A DNA stretch of 64,000 nt from Streptosporangium sp. NBC_01756 (GCF_035917975.1 NZ_CP109130.1:7626001-7690000), one strand, 5' to 3'; numbered from the stretch's first letter, positions 39,526 to 48,405 are shown. A program made the numbers and translations. The notes: generated by a model from the sequence alone, not told the origin.

Positions 39526-40155
39526 TCATGCGATCGTTGCCGCCCCGATCACGCAGGGAGAACCGGGCCTGGTACGGCCGTCGATGAGGAAATCGAAGTG
39601 CCGGGCCCGGTCGATGATGAATCCAGCGTCGGTGATGGCCCGCTCGGTGTCGCGTGCGAGGTGGCAGCCTGCCCCCTGCAACGGCCAGACCAGGTCCAGG
39701 GCACGCTGCATCCGCGCGAAACCCGGACGCGGTGAGCGGATGTGCTCGTAGAAGTACAGGTGACCGCCGGGACGCAGCACGCGGGCCGCCTCGGCCAGGG
39801 AGCCGGGGACATCGTGGACCGAGCACAGCACCTGGGAGGCCACCACGGCATCGACCGAGTCGTCGGGCAGCGGCAGGTGCTCGGCATGCCCCGCGCGGAC
39901 CTGTACGGGTACGGGGGCGTGAGCGGCGGCGCCTTCAGCCAGCAGGCGCAGCCGAGGTTCGGGTTCGACGGCGACGACCTGCTGCACCGTGGGTGGGTAA
40001 TGGCGGAAGTTGGCGCCGTGCCCGGCTCCGATCTCCAGGACGCGGCCGCCGGCCCCGGCTAGCAGTTCCCGGCGGTGTTCGAGCGCGCCGTGGGCGTCTT
40101 CGTAATCGCTGACGCGCGGGTAGCGGCGCGCGAACAGCGGATGGCGGACCGGCAT
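39526..40155 (-). CDS. Class I SAM-dependent methyltransferase
   Basis: 209 residues from the ATG at 40155. Motif I RVLEIGAGHGANFRHYP, motif II acidic residue in VVAVEPEPRLR, motif IV VDAVVASQVLCSVHD and LRPGGHLYFYEHIRS. This is the Methyltransf_11 type, similar to the METTL7-like group acting on small thiols or lipids (CHLARDTERAITDAGF). It stands between an LLM oxidoreductase and a deazaflavin-dependent reductase, on the same strand as the latter. Confidence 0.88.
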   Translation of the reverse strand: MPVRHPLFARRYPRVSDYEDAHGALEHRRELLAGAGGRVLEIGAGHGANFRHYPPTVQQVVAVEPEPRLRLLAEGAAAHAPVPVQVRAGHAEHLPLPDDSVDAVVASQVLCSVHDVPGSLAEAARVLRPGGHLYFYEHIRSPRPGFARMQRALDLVWPLQGAGCHLARDTERAITDAGFIIDRARHFDFLIDGRTRPGSPCVIGAATIA

Positions 40156-40342
40156 CCTGGTGAACGTCCTTTCGATGGGCGCGGCAGTACTGGGGCCGGC
40201 GTCAAAGGTGGTGTGGCCTGCGGAGCACAAATGCGGGCTTTCGGCCCGCCGGCGCCAGGCACGGTACGAGGCTCATGCACCGACATGCCGGGTCGGTACC
40301 GGGATCCGGTGTGGCATGGGCGGGCTCGCGGACGGGGCAGGG

Positions 40343-40867
40343 CTATCGGCCGGAACCGAGCGGGGACGCCGACCGGTCGGGCGTGACGCGGAAGACCGGG
40401 TACTGCACCGCGACCTGCTCGAAGTCCTCCAGCGGTGCTTGCGGGTCCACCGGGATGTGGGTGCGGCCTCCCGGCGAGCAGGCCAGGTAGCGGCGCAGGA
40501 TAGGCGCACAGGCACCGGGGTCGACTTCATCCAGGCGCACGGCCTCGCTGCGGCCGTGCCGTAGCACCGCCCGGCCTCCGGCCGCGCGGACGTTGTGCAC
40601 CCAGTTGGTGCCCTGGCCGAGCATCGCCACCAGGTAACGCTCGCCCTGGTAGTCCGCGACGACCAGCGGGAAGGAGATGACGCGGCCGGTACGCCGGCCC
40701 GGCACCTGCAAGGTCACCATCCGGTCCGGCTGCAGGACCCCGGCCGCGAACACGGTGGCCCAGGCCCGGTTGATCGCCCGTGCCAGGCGGTTGGGCCGGC
40801 CGCCGCGATACAGCCAGCGGTCCAAGCGGTGCAGGCGCGTGGCTCCGGCCCTCTCGTCATGTCCCAT
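40343..40867 (-). CDS. Nitroreductase family deazaflavin-dependent oxidoreductase (Ddn-like)
   Basis: 174 residues from the ATG at 40867. Features of the F420-dependent Ddn/FDOR fold: VTLQVPGRRTGRVISFPLVV, YLVAMLGQGTNWVHNVRAAG, GGRAVLRHGRSEAVRLDEVD. It uses reduced F420 to reduce quinones or nitro-compounds in known relatives. It is divergent from a TetR regulator with a cluster of TGTACAT repeats between them, so probably repressed by it. The methyltransferase gene downstream may be in the same transcript. Confidence 0.88.
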   Translation of the reverse strand: MGHDERAGATRLHRLDRWLYRGGRPNRLARAINRAWATVFAAGVLQPDRMVTLQVPGRRTGRVISFPLVVADYQGERYLVAMLGQGTNWVHNVRAAGGRAVLRHGRSEAVRLDEVDPGACAPILRRYLACSPGGRTHIPVDPQAPLEDFEQVAVQYPVFRVTPDRSASPLGSGR

Positions 40868-40969
40868 GTCTGGTGCCTCCTTGTGGATCTTTCCTTGCCA
40901 GGATGACCGCGATGCGTGCCACCCAGAGGGAGGGTCGGCTGGCCTAGTCAGCGACCTCACCTGTACATC

Positions 40970-41023
40970 GTTCATGAACAGTGTACATGTACATTGCACA
41001 GGAGACCCTGTTCCGCGTACAGT
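40970..41023 (+). promoter_or_regulatory. TetR operators and leaderless promoter
   Basis: GTTCATGAAC (40970-40979) and TGTACATGTACA (40982-40993) are adjacent perfect palindromes; TGTACAT also occurs just before the first. TTGCAC (40994-40999) and TACAGT (41018-41023) with an 18-base spacer form a promoter whose start point would be at the GTG (41030), giving a leaderless mRNA for the TetR gene. Confidence 0.6.
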
Positions 41024-41029
41024 TGTCAA

Positions 41030-41701
41030 GTGGCTCCAGAGAAACTGACCCGTCAGGCCGTCATCGAGCGGGCATTGAGGCTTGCTGACACCGAAGGGCT
41101 CCAAGCGGTCACCATCCGCCGGCTCGCCGCCGAGCTCGGCGTCGCGCCCACGGCGCTGTACTGGCATGTCAAGAACAAGGACGAGCTGCTCTCCGCGCTC
41201 GCCGACCGCCTGCTCGCGGCGCTCGTCGCCGACGTGGACCCGGACCGGCCCTGGAACCAGCGTCTCCGCGCGATGATCACCGCGCTGGTGGAGCAGACGC
41301 GTGCGCACCCGTACCTGTCCACCCTGCTACCGATGATCGACAAGAGCGCGGCCGAGGAATACCACCGGGCCGTCGACACCGCGATCGGGCTGCTCACCGA
41401 GGCCGGGTTCACCCTCCAGGAAGCCGACCAGGTGGCCACCTACCTGCTCCTGGGGGCCGTGGCGATGGTGTCCTGCCAGCCGGGTGGCGTGGAAGGCGAC
41501 GAGAAGGAGGCTGCAGAGCTCAGACGGCAACATCGCCTGGACCTCGAACGCCTGCCTCCCGGCCGCTACCCCCACCTGGCCGCCTTCGCCGCCACCCTCT
41601 CCACCCCCCCTGACCTCGACGCCTACTACTCCTTCGGCATCGACCTCCTGCTGTCCGCGGTGGAGACCACGCCTCGGACGGTTGCGGAGTCCTTCCGGTG
41701 A
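41030..41701 (+). CDS. TetR family regulator (TetR_C-like domain)
   Basis: 223 residues from a GTG at 41030; no ribosome site, consistent with leaderless start. HTH: RQAVIERALRLADTEGLQAV, IRRLAAELGVAPTALYWHVK and NKDELLSALADRLL. The VAPTALYWHVKNKDELL helix is that of the true TetR/TetR_C subgroup that senses drugs. It is divergent from the deazaflavin reductase gene and faces the palindrome cluster. Confidence 0.92.
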   Translation: MAPEKLTRQAVIERALRLADTEGLQAVTIRRLAAELGVAPTALYWHVKNKDELLSALADRLLAALVADVDPDRPWNQRLRAMITALVEQTRAHPYLSTLLPMIDKSAAEEYHRAVDTAIGLLTEAGFTLQEADQVATYLLLGAVAMVSCQPGGVEGDEKEAAELRRQHRLDLERLPPGRYPHLAAFAATLSTPPDLDAYYSFGIDLLLSAVETTPRTVAESFR

Positions 41702-41840
41702 CCGGGTGGGCGGGCGGGCAGTCGGCATGCCCGTCTTCGGGCGGTCGATGCCGGCCGGCGCCGACGCCGCGCCCCGCCGGAGGAAGGGGACGGCGTGACC
41801 TCCTGGAAGCAGGGCGGCCCGGGGTCGCTACTGTGAGTCC

Positions 41841-42269
41841 GTGATTCACCGAACGACGATGGTCGTCCTGCTGCTGGTGGCGCTCGTCGCGGGGTGCGGC
41901 AACGGAGCCGCCGTCCAGTCCCTGGGCCTGATGGTCCGCGGGAAGGTCGGCACCACGGTGGACGTCCGGCTCACCCCGGGCCAGCGGTTCTCGCTCGGCG
42001 TGGACGAGGACGCCTCCGCCGGGGACAGTTGGCGGATGGCCGACCTGCCGGACATCAAGGTGGCCTCGTTCATCAGCGAGGAGTACCGGCCCGGCGCCGA
42101 GACGGGAAAGGCGGGCGGGGTCCGCTACTTCGTCTTCAATGCGAAGCAGCCCGGAACGGCCACGGTCACGATCTCCAACTGCCGGAGCTGCCCGGCCGAC
42201 CGGGTGCCCGCCGACGAGCAGAGCAGGCTCGTGTCGGGTGACGCGACCTTCCGCATCACCGTCACCTGA
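41841..42269 (+). CDS. Lipoprotein with chagasin-like (I42) protease inhibitor domain
   Basis: 142 residues from a GTG. Signal peptide with lipobox: MVVLLLVALVAGCGNG (Cys at about 19), so it is a surface lipoprotein. The mature part resembles inhibitor family I42: VDVRLTPGQRFSLGVDED, GDSWRMADLPDIKV, and GGVRYFVFNAKQPGTATVTI, corresponding to the GxSW and GxxxxxxF loops that fill cysteine protease active sites. The canonical NPTTGY loop is replaced by an acidic DEDASAGDSW, so inhibitory activity is uncertain. It may protect the cell surface from cysteine proteases. Confidence 0.65.
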   Translation: MIHRTTMVVLLLVALVAGCGNGAAVQSLGLMVRGKVGTTVDVRLTPGQRFSLGVDEDASAGDSWRMADLPDIKVASFISEEYRPGAETGKAGGVRYFVFNAKQPGTATVTISNCRSCPADRVPADEQSRLVSGDATFRITVT

Positions 42270-42441
42270 GCCGTGTGCCGAGCCACTGCCTGGGTCGTGC
42301 GTTGAGCCACTGCCTGAACCAGCGTCCGAGTCACGGTCTGAGCCGCCCGCATGGATCATGCGTCCGGTGCCGTCCGGCCCGCTGCCTGATCCGGCCCGGC
42401 CAGGTGGCCGATTCGCCGCAGAGAATGCGAGGCTGATCCTC

Positions 42442-43236
42442 ATGAATCGGTTGTCCCAGGTTGACCTGTCACGGAAGCTGGCCAAGAAGGACGCCGCCGC
42501 GCGCCTCGACGCCGCGCTGGACCGCCTGCTGCACCTGCGGCTCGTCCTGGGCGGCCAGATCGGCGACAAACGCATCGGCCCCCCGCTGTGCGCGGTGTTC
42601 GAGGGCTGGGACGCCTCGGGCAAGGGAGGGGCCATCAAACGGCTGGTGCGCCCGCTCGACCCCCGGCACGTACGGGTCGCCCAGTTCGCGGCGCCGACCT
42701 ATGACGAGAAGCGGCACCACTTCCTGTGGAGGTTCTGGCCGGTCCTTCCCGGCTGGGGCGGCATGGCCGTGCTCGACCGTTCCTGGTACGGCCGGGTGCT
42801 GGTGGAGCGGGTCGAGGGCTTCGCCACCGAGGAGCAGTGGTCGCGCGCCTACGGCGAGATCGTGGAGTTCGAGAGGACTCTCGTCGCCGAGGGCATGATC
42901 CTCGTCAAGTTCTGGATGCACGTCTCCGAGGAGGAGCAGCTGCGGCGCTTCCAGGATCGGGCGGGTGACCCGTTACGGGCCTGGAAGCTCACCGACGAGG
43001 ACTGGCGCAACCGCGAGAAGCGTCCGCAGTACGAGGACGCCGTGGAGGACATGCTCGCCCGGACCGACCATCCCAAGGCCCCCTGGCACGTGGTGGCCGG
43101 GGACGACAAGCGGCTGGCCCGCGTCACGGTCGTCGAGGCGGTCTGCGCCGCGGTCGAGGCGGAGTTGCTGTCCCGGGGTTACGACCTGAGCGGTTCCGCC
43201 GAACAGCCGGCCCGTCCATCCGATTCTTCCCGGTAA
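42442..43236 (+). CDS. Polyphosphate kinase 2 family protein
   Basis: 264 residues from the ATG at 42442. Walker A GWDASGKGG (55-63), lid residues around RPLDPRHVRVAQFAAPTYDE, Walker B VLDRSWYGRVLVERV, and the C-terminal KLTDEDWRNREKRPQYEDAV. PPK2 enzymes transfer phosphate between polyphosphate and nucleoside mono- or diphosphates. The short single-domain length fits class I or III members. It stands alone. The 42270-42441 region upstream holds short imperfect GAGCCACTGCCTG repeats but no gene. Confidence 0.92.
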   Translation: MNRLSQVDLSRKLAKKDAAARLDAALDRLLHLRLVLGGQIGDKRIGPPLCAVFEGWDASGKGGAIKRLVRPLDPRHVRVAQFAAPTYDEKRHHFLWRFWPVLPGWGGMAVLDRSWYGRVLVERVEGFATEEQWSRAYGEIVEFERTLVAEGMILVKFWMHVSEEEQLRRFQDRAGDPLRAWKLTDEDWRNREKRPQYEDAVEDMLARTDHPKAPWHVVAGDDKRLARVTVVEAVCAAVEAELLSRGYDLSGSAEQPARPSDSSR

Positions 43237-43349
43237 CGGCGCTCGGTGGAACCGCGGGGGGCAAGCTAGGAGGCATACACCGGACATCGGGGTATGCGAC
43301 GGGAATCAGGCACCTGTTCGCTGGCTGCCGTTCGACAGGGATGTGACGT

Positions 43350-44789
43350 ATGCGATTGAGGTCACGGCTCGGCAGGCTGGACCGGCGATTGTTCGCCACG
43401 GTGGCGGGCGCGAAGTTGCCCGGTCTCGAACGTCTCGTCCCCGTCCTGTCGCGCGCCGCCGACAACTCGCTGCTGTGGGCCGGCCTCGCCGGGGCGCTGG
43501 CGGTCAGCGGGCGGCGGCCACTGCGCCGCGCCGCGACCCGCGGGATGCTCGCGGTGAGTCTGGCCAGCCCCCTGGTGAACCTGGTCGGGAAGCAGGCCTT
43601 CGGCCGGTCCCGGCCGTCACCGGATGGTCTGCCGCTGAGAAGAATGATCAAAATGCCGGTGTCGGCGTCGTTCCCCTCCGGCCATTCGGCCTCGGCCGCC
43701 GCGTTCGCCACCGCCGTGGCCGTCGAGGCGCCCGCCGTGGTCGCGGTCCCCGTCGCGCTGCTCGCGGCGGCCGTCTGCTTCTCCCGCGTCTACACCGGTG
43801 TGCACTACCCGGGAGACGTCCTCGCCGGTGCCGCGATCGGCGTGGCGACCGGACTGCTCACCCGGCGCCTCTGGCCGGAGGCCGTGACGGGTGCGCCACG
43901 GGTGGTCACCGCGTCGCCGGTGCCCGGCCACGACCCCGACGGTCAGGGGGTGGTCGCCGTGATCAACTCCTCCGCCGGTGGCGACCCGGCCGCGGCCGCC
44001 GCGGTGCGGGCCTGGCTGCCCAAGGCCGAGGTGGTCGAGGCGGGCGGACCTGAGGTGGCCGAGGTGATGGACGCGGCCGCGGCCCGCGCCCGGATGCTCG
44101 CGGTCGCCGGAGGCGACGGCACGGCCGGTTGCGGGGCGCAGGCCGCGCTGCGGTACCGCAAACCCTTGATGATCATTCCGGCGGGCACGCTGGACCACTT
44201 CGCGGCCACGCTGGGCCTGCACAGACCCGAGGACGCGATGATCGCCTACCGTTCGGGCGGGGTGGCCGCGGTGGACGTGGGGGAGGTGGCCGGCCGGATC
44301 TTCCTCAACAGCGCGAGCCTCGGCGTCTACCGGCAGATCGTCGACCGGCGCGAGTCCGTCGAGCAGCGCATCGGCAAATGGCCGGCACTGCTGTGGGCCC
44401 TGGGCCGCGTACTGCGCACCGCCGAGCCCGAGGAGGTGGTCGTCGACGGCGTGCCCCAGCGGATATGGCTGCTGTTCGTCGGCAACTGCCGCTACGACTC
44501 ACGCGGAGCCGCCCCCCGGCTGCGGCGGAGACTGGAGGACGGGCTGCTGGACGTCCGGCTGCTGACCGCCGCGTCCCGGCTGCCCCGGCTGCGCGCGCTC
44601 ACCAGTGTGCTGCTGGGCGGGATCGGCCTGTCCAGGCACTACCAGCAGTGGCAGGCCGACACGCTGAGAGTCTCCTCGCCCTCCGGCGTGGTACGGCTGG
44701 CACGCGACGGTGAGACGTGCACCGTGGCAGGGGACGTGGAGTTCACCAAGCGGCCCCGATCCCTGCTCGTGGTCCGTCCGGCGGGTTAG
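43350..44789 (+). CDS. Bifunctional PAP2 phosphatase / diacylglycerol kinase family protein
   Basis: 479 residues. The N-terminal half (about 1-180) is a PAP2 membrane phosphatase with KQAFGRSRPSP, SASFPSGHSASAAAF and SRVYTGVHYPGD, the three acid-phosphatase motifs, set among hydrophobic helices. The C-terminal half (about 195-479) is a diacylglycerol/sphingosine kinase catalytic domain: AVINSSAGGDP, the nucleotide motif LAVAGGDGTAGCGA, IIPAGTLDHFAATLG and LNSASLGVY. Fusions of this kind are frequent in actinobacteria and are thought to interconvert phosphatidic or polyprenyl phosphate lipids. Confidence 0.92.
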   Translation: MRLRSRLGRLDRRLFATVAGAKLPGLERLVPVLSRAADNSLLWAGLAGALAVSGRRPLRRAATRGMLAVSLASPLVNLVGKQAFGRSRPSPDGLPLRRMIKMPVSASFPSGHSASAAAFATAVAVEAPAVVAVPVALLAAAVCFSRVYTGVHYPGDVLAGAAIGVATGLLTRRLWPEAVTGAPRVVTASPVPGHDPDGQGVVAVINSSAGGDPAAAAAVRAWLPKAEVVEAGGPEVAEVMDAAAARARMLAVAGGDGTAGCGAQAALRYRKPLMIIPAGTLDHFAATLGLHRPEDAMIAYRSGGVAAVDVGEVAGRIFLNSASLGVYRQIVDRRESVEQRIGKWPALLWALGRVLRTAEPEEVVVDGVPQRIWLLFVGNCRYDSRGAAPRLRRRLEDGLLDVRLLTAASRLPRLRALTSVLLGGIGLSRHYQQWQADTLRVSSPSGVVRLARDGETCTVAGDVEFTKRPRSLLVVRPAG

Positions 44790-44912
44790 CCGCGAGGCCG
44801 GGAAGCCGAGTCGCCGGCGGCCGGTCAGGGTATCGGGCAGAACCCGGGGCATGAGAGCGGAGATCCAGTCGCCTGCGGCCGGGGACGGCGGTGCCGGCAT
44901 CGCCTCCAGCGG

Positions 44913-46532
44913 TCAGAGGGAGAGGTCGGCGTCGATCTGGGCGGCGGACACCTCCTCGCCCGCGCGGTCGTGGTATTGCCAGGCGCGGGCGAACGGCAGC
45001 GCGTAGATCGCGGTGTACGCCAGCGGCGCCGGGTAGGCGGTCAGGCTGTTCGTCTCACCGTTCCTGTCCTTGATCACATAACGCTGGATGGCGAGCTTCT
45101 GCCGTCCATCCGGGTACGGCACGCCCCGTTTGTCGGTGCGGTACCCCCAGAAGCCGAACGCGTTGACCAGGTTCGTCGTCGAGAGCTGTTTGGTCTGCTG
45201 CTTGAAGCTGGCCGCGTAGTCCCGCCAGGTCAGCCTGGCCCCCATCGCCGCTCTGGCGTCGGCCCTGACGATCTGGTCGTAGTAGCGCGAACCGTAGGTG
45301 AACTCCAGGTTCTTGCGGCCCCACGGGGTGCCGCGCAGCCAGGTGAACGCCCGGTTGTGGCCGTGTGCCAGCGCCGCCAGCGCCCGCCGCATCAGCGCGG
45401 ACAGCCGCCGCATGAACGATGCCGCCTGGTTGAGCACCGAGCCGACCCGGCCCGCCGACACGGCCGAGGTCGCGCTGATCTCCCCGGCCGCGGCCACGAC
45501 GGACTGCCCGGCCGTCGCGGGGGCCAGCATGGAGGCGCTGAACCACGTCCTGATCGCCCAGACGATCAGGTCGCTGATGATGCCCCTGATGATCCCCTCG
45601 ACCGCGCCGATGATCGCGGTCGCCAGTTGCAGCATCGCGGCGACCCGGTTGGCCATGTCACCGGTCTCGGCGATGCCCCGGCTGAAGGCCGCCAGCCGCT
45701 CCCGCGCCATCTCGCTCGCCTCGCCCTGCCAGTCGCCGTCCCGGTAGGCCCCCGCCAGCGCCTGCTCCAGGTCTTTGGCCAGGCCGCGCACGCTGGTCGC
45801 CAGGCTGTCGTAGTTGTAGGCGGCCTGCCCGGTCGCGATCGGGTCGCCGGTCACCCAGTCGGCCGCCCACTTCACCCAGTAGAGGGCGTTGATCAGGAAC
45901 CGGCAACCGTTGGACATCAGATAGCCGAGCGGGTCGGATCGCATCAGCGTCGGGGCGCTGCGGATGCCGAAGTAGGTGCCGATCACGTCCTGGGTGAACT
46001 GCGCCAGGTCCGCGCCGATGTTGAACTTGTCGTCGCTGGCGATGTCGCCGTACAGGCGCAGGCCGTCCATGACGGTGGTGCCGAACAGGCCGAACGGGTA
46101 GGGCGCGAAGGTGATCAGGCCGTTGAGCATCTGGTGGTCGCGATAGAAGCGGGAGGCCGGGTTCAGCTCCCTGATGGGCTCCGGCTCGGCCTCCTTGCGC
46201 TGGGCCGCCGCGGCCAGCATCTCCTGGAGCGTATCGTCGACCGGATCGGCGGCGGCGTAGGTGACGCCGGTCTTCGCCAGGCGCTCGCCGGCGCCCTCGA
46301 ACCCCGCGCGCATGGCGCGCAGATGGCCGGAGAACTCCTCCATCAGCGAGGTGCACGAGTCGCGTAGATGGATCTCGCCGAGCAGCCCCCACGGATGGAA
46401 ACCGGAAAGCTGCCGGGTGGCCTCGGCGGAGAGTTTCCCGAACTCGTCCACCCGGCCGATCAGGGCGTCCACTCCGTTCGACGCCCGTGTCACGTTGGTC
46501 GGTGTGACCGCGAACCCCTGGTTCGCGGTCAC
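44913..46532 (-). CDS. Large type VII secretion-like (WXG100-like N-terminus) protein
   Basis: 539 residues from an ATG overlapping the YbaB-like gene stop (ATGA). The first 110 residues form two helices around HPWGLLGEIHLRDSC, resembling ESX/WXG100 proteins, and are followed by GVTYAAADPV, a YxxxD secretion motif. A second helical block at 225-300 (SVRGLAKDLEQALAGAYRDG, WQGEASEMARERLAAFSRGI) repeats a WxG-type hairpin, then a hydrophobic stretch (about 303-345, MLQLATAIIGAVEGIIRGII). The C-terminal 190 residues (LTWRDYAASFKQQTKQLSTT) are unrecognised and could be an effector domain. The operon is preceded by an IdeR-like iron box. Confidence 0.65.
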   Translation of the reverse strand: MTANQGFAVTPTNVTRASNGVDALIGRVDEFGKLSAEATRQLSGFHPWGLLGEIHLRDSCTSLMEEFSGHLRAMRAGFEGAGERLAKTGVTYAAADPVDDTLQEMLAAAAQRKEAEPEPIRELNPASRFYRDHQMLNGLITFAPYPFGLFGTTVMDGLRLYGDIASDDKFNIGADLAQFTQDVIGTYFGIRSAPTLMRSDPLGYLMSNGCRFLINALYWVKWAADWVTGDPIATGQAAYNYDSLATSVRGLAKDLEQALAGAYRDGDWQGEASEMARERLAAFSRGIAETGDMANRVAAMLQLATAIIGAVEGIIRGIISDLIVWAIRTWFSASMLAPATAGQSVVAAAGEISATSAVSAGRVGSVLNQAASFMRRLSALMRRALAALAHGHNRAFTWLRGTPWGRKNLEFTYGSRYYDQIVRADARAAMGARLTWRDYAASFKQQTKQLSTTNLVNAFGFWGYRTDKRGVPYPDGRQKLAIQRYVIKDRNGETNSLTAYPAPLAYTAIYALPFARAWQYHDRAGEEVSAAQIDADLSL

Positions 46533-46852
46533 CGTGTGTGGCCCTCGGGTGCCTCGCCGGTCAGCACGGCGGTGATCTCTCTTGCCCGGCCCGCCACCTG
46601 GTCGGCGGCGGTGTTGGCGGCTTCCTTGATCGCCTCGGCGAGCTCCGTCGACGGCAGCCGCATCACGCGGGGGTCGAGCGTGATGTCGCGGATCCGGCAG
46701 TCGGCCCCGACCCGTACGGCCACCAGCCCCTTGGCCGCCTCGGCCCGGCCCTCGATCTCAGCCAGGCCGAGCCGTACGGACCGCACCTCCTCGTCGAGCC
46801 TGGCCAGTTGGACGTCGATGTCGAGATCGTCGTTCCACCGGGGTTGTTCCAC
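46529..46852 (-). CDS. YbaB/EbfC-like protein
   Basis: 107 residues. I start it at the GTG at 46852, behind AAAGGAGAGG; the paralogue at 54202 starts at the same alignment position. Fold: LARLDEEVRSVRLGLAEIEG coiled helix, AAKGLVAVRVGADCRIRDIT beta hairpin and LAEAIKEAANTAADQVAGRA helix. YbaB-like proteins of this short form precede ESX-related genes widely in actinomycetes. It shares the beta core with the 54202 protein (AEAAKGLV.VRVG). It may act as chaperone or DNA-binding partner. Confidence 0.8.
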   Translation of the reverse strand: MEQPRWNDDLDIDVQLARLDEEVRSVRLGLAEIEGRAEAAKGLVAVRVGADCRIRDITLDPRVMRLPSTELAEAIKEAANTAADQVAGRAREITAVLTGEAPEGHTR

Positions 46853-46904
46853 GTGCCTCTCCTTTGCCTTTCCCTGGAGGGACATTGCCAAGATTTTTAC
46901 TAAA

Positions 46905-46923
46905 TTAGGTTAGCCTATCCTTT
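46905..46923 (-). promoter_or_regulatory. IdeR/DtxR-type iron box
   Basis: On the minus strand the 19 bases AAAGGATAGGCTAACCTAA match the IdeR consensus TTAGGTTAGGCTAACCTAA at 16 positions, with the GGCTAACCTAA half perfect. It is about 50 bases upstream of the YbaB-like GTG and is followed by an AT-rich TTTAGTAAAAAT that could be the -10. It lies 100 bases from the divergent lipoprotein gene, which may share it. Confidence 0.65.
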
Positions 46924-47022
46924 GGCCGATCGGCGCTGCCGTTCCCGGCGGCCCCGACCGACGGCAAGGCTCTCCGAAGGACGGCGGGCATGTGTTGACG
47001 GGCCGAGATCGATCCGGCGATA

Positions 47023-47994
47023 GTGGGGCAGGTGACCACCCCCCGTCTGCTGTCCTGCGTGGTGGTCGCCACGCTGGCGTTGAGCGCGTGCACCTCCGGC
47101 GGCTCCGGTGAACCCGTGGCCGGCCCGAGCGGCGCGGCCAGGAGCGCCGGGAAGACGGCCGGGCCCGGCGGGTCGCCCGCCCCGGCGGAGCTGACCGAGA
47201 AGGACTACCGGGCAGCCCTCGACAAGGCGCGCGGCCCCATCCGGGAGGCACTGAAGAAGCTGAACTCCGCCGGCGTCGAAGAACTCGGCAAACGACTGGG
47301 ACAGACGGTCTCCGCGATGGAGGACGCGGTCGCCCGGCTGGAGACACTGACTCCGCCCTCTGAGGTGAAGGCCGAGCACGCCGACTACGTCGGCGCGTTA
47401 CGGCAGTTCCTGAGCGCGCTCTCCGCGGCCCAGGAGGACGTGCGGGCGCAGGACGTGTGCACCGGGCCCGCCGTACTGACCGGGGTGGAGGAGATCGGAC
47501 AGCTCTCGCCGGTCCGCAGGAGCGCGACGGCGCTGGCCGACCGGGGAGACTACCGCACCGACGTCATCCCGGTGAAGGTCTCGAAGGAGAGGTCGCGCCG
47601 CCTGCCCAACGGCAGGTACATCACGTCCGGGAGCCGCTCCGGGCGCGCCTACCTTGAGCTGAAGAACGGAAACACGCAGGATGCGGTCGTCGTGCTGGTA
47701 CGCGGTAAGAAGAAGGCGATCCGCGTCTATGTCCGCAAGAAGGCGAAGTTCCGGGTCCGGGGCGTGCGTGACGGCAGCTACAAGGTCTACTACACCCTCG
47801 GCTCGGACTGGGACTCCAAAGCAGGCGGCTTCACGCGGTCGTGCGCCTTCGGGCGGTTCGGCAAGTCGCTGCGGTTCAGGACGGTCCACACCGGTGCCCA
47901 GATCCGCTGGTCCAACTGGTCCGTCACCTTGAAGGCCGTCGTGGGCGGCTCGGTGCCGCTCAAGCGCGTCAAGCCGGGCGACTTCCCAGGCTGA
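47023..47994 (+). CDS. Secreted lipoprotein, unknown function
   Basis: 323 residues from a GTG (another GTG at 47032 is possible). Signal with lipobox: RLLSCVVVATLALSACTSGG. A Gly/Ser/Pro-rich linker leads to a helical region (about 55-135, YRAALDKARGPIREALKKLN) and then a C-terminal beta domain (YLELKNGNTQDAVVVLVRGK, YVRKKAKFRVRGVRDGSYKV, YYTLGSDWDS, FTRSCAFGRFGKSLRF) resembling carboxypeptidase-regulatory-like sandwiches. Unrecognised overall. It is divergent from the iron-box operon. Confidence 0.7.
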   Translation: MGQVTTPRLLSCVVVATLALSACTSGGSGEPVAGPSGAARSAGKTAGPGGSPAPAELTEKDYRAALDKARGPIREALKKLNSAGVEELGKRLGQTVSAMEDAVARLETLTPPSEVKAEHADYVGALRQFLSALSAAQEDVRAQDVCTGPAVLTGVEEIGQLSPVRRSATALADRGDYRTDVIPVKVSKERSRRLPNGRYITSGSRSGRAYLELKNGNTQDAVVVLVRGKKKAIRVYVRKKAKFRVRGVRDGSYKVYYTLGSDWDSKAGGFTRSCAFGRFGKSLRFRTVHTGAQIRWSNWSVTLKAVVGGSVPLKRVKPGDFPG

Positions 47995-48031
47995 CGCCCC
48001 CTCCGGGGACGCGGAGACCTGAAGACGCGGA

Positions 48032-48060
48032 GACCGCGACCCCGTGACGGGATCGCGGTC
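48032..48060. terminator. Bidirectional terminator hairpin
   Basis: GACCGCGA and TCGCGGTC (8-base arms) plus inner CCG/CGG flank a short loop, between the convergent lipoprotein and zinc-ribbon genes. Confidence 0.7.
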
Positions 48061-48080
48061 TGGGCGTGCCTCGGATCAGA

Positions 48081-48359
48081 TCAGGTCGAGAAGAGCATCC
48101 CGACCCAGCTGCGCTGGCGGTGGTGGCCGTAGTGGCCGCCGTGCTGGGGCGCGCCCCAGGCGGGGGCGCCGTGCATCGGCGGGGGAGGCGGCGGCGGGGG
48201 CGGAGCGGCGTGCGACTGGGACCACTGGCTCTCCATGCGAGTCAGGGTCTCGAGCTCGCCATAGTCCAGGAAGATCCCGCGACAGCTCTCACACTGTTCG
48301 ATGTGGACGCCGTTGCGCTCATAAGTGCGCATGGCGCCGCGACACTTCGGGCACTGCAT
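48081..48359 (-). CDS. zf-TFIIB domain protein
   Basis: 92 residues. N-terminal zinc ribbon of the TFIIB type: MQCPKCRGAM (Cys3, Cys6) and EQCESCRGIFLDYGELETL (two Cys about 20 residues later). A poly-proline run of nine follows and a His/Gly-rich tail (QHGGHYGHHRQ) that could bind metal. Small proteins of this type are widespread; function unknown. Confidence 0.88.
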   Translation of the reverse strand: MQCPKCRGAMRTYERNGVHIEQCESCRGIFLDYGELETLTRMESQWSQSHAAPPPPPPPPPMHGAPAWGAPQHGGHYGHHRQRSWVGMLFST

Positions 48360-48405
48360 CTGGCTGATCTCCTTGCCCTTGGCATTGTCTTGAACTAGTC
48401 ACAAC

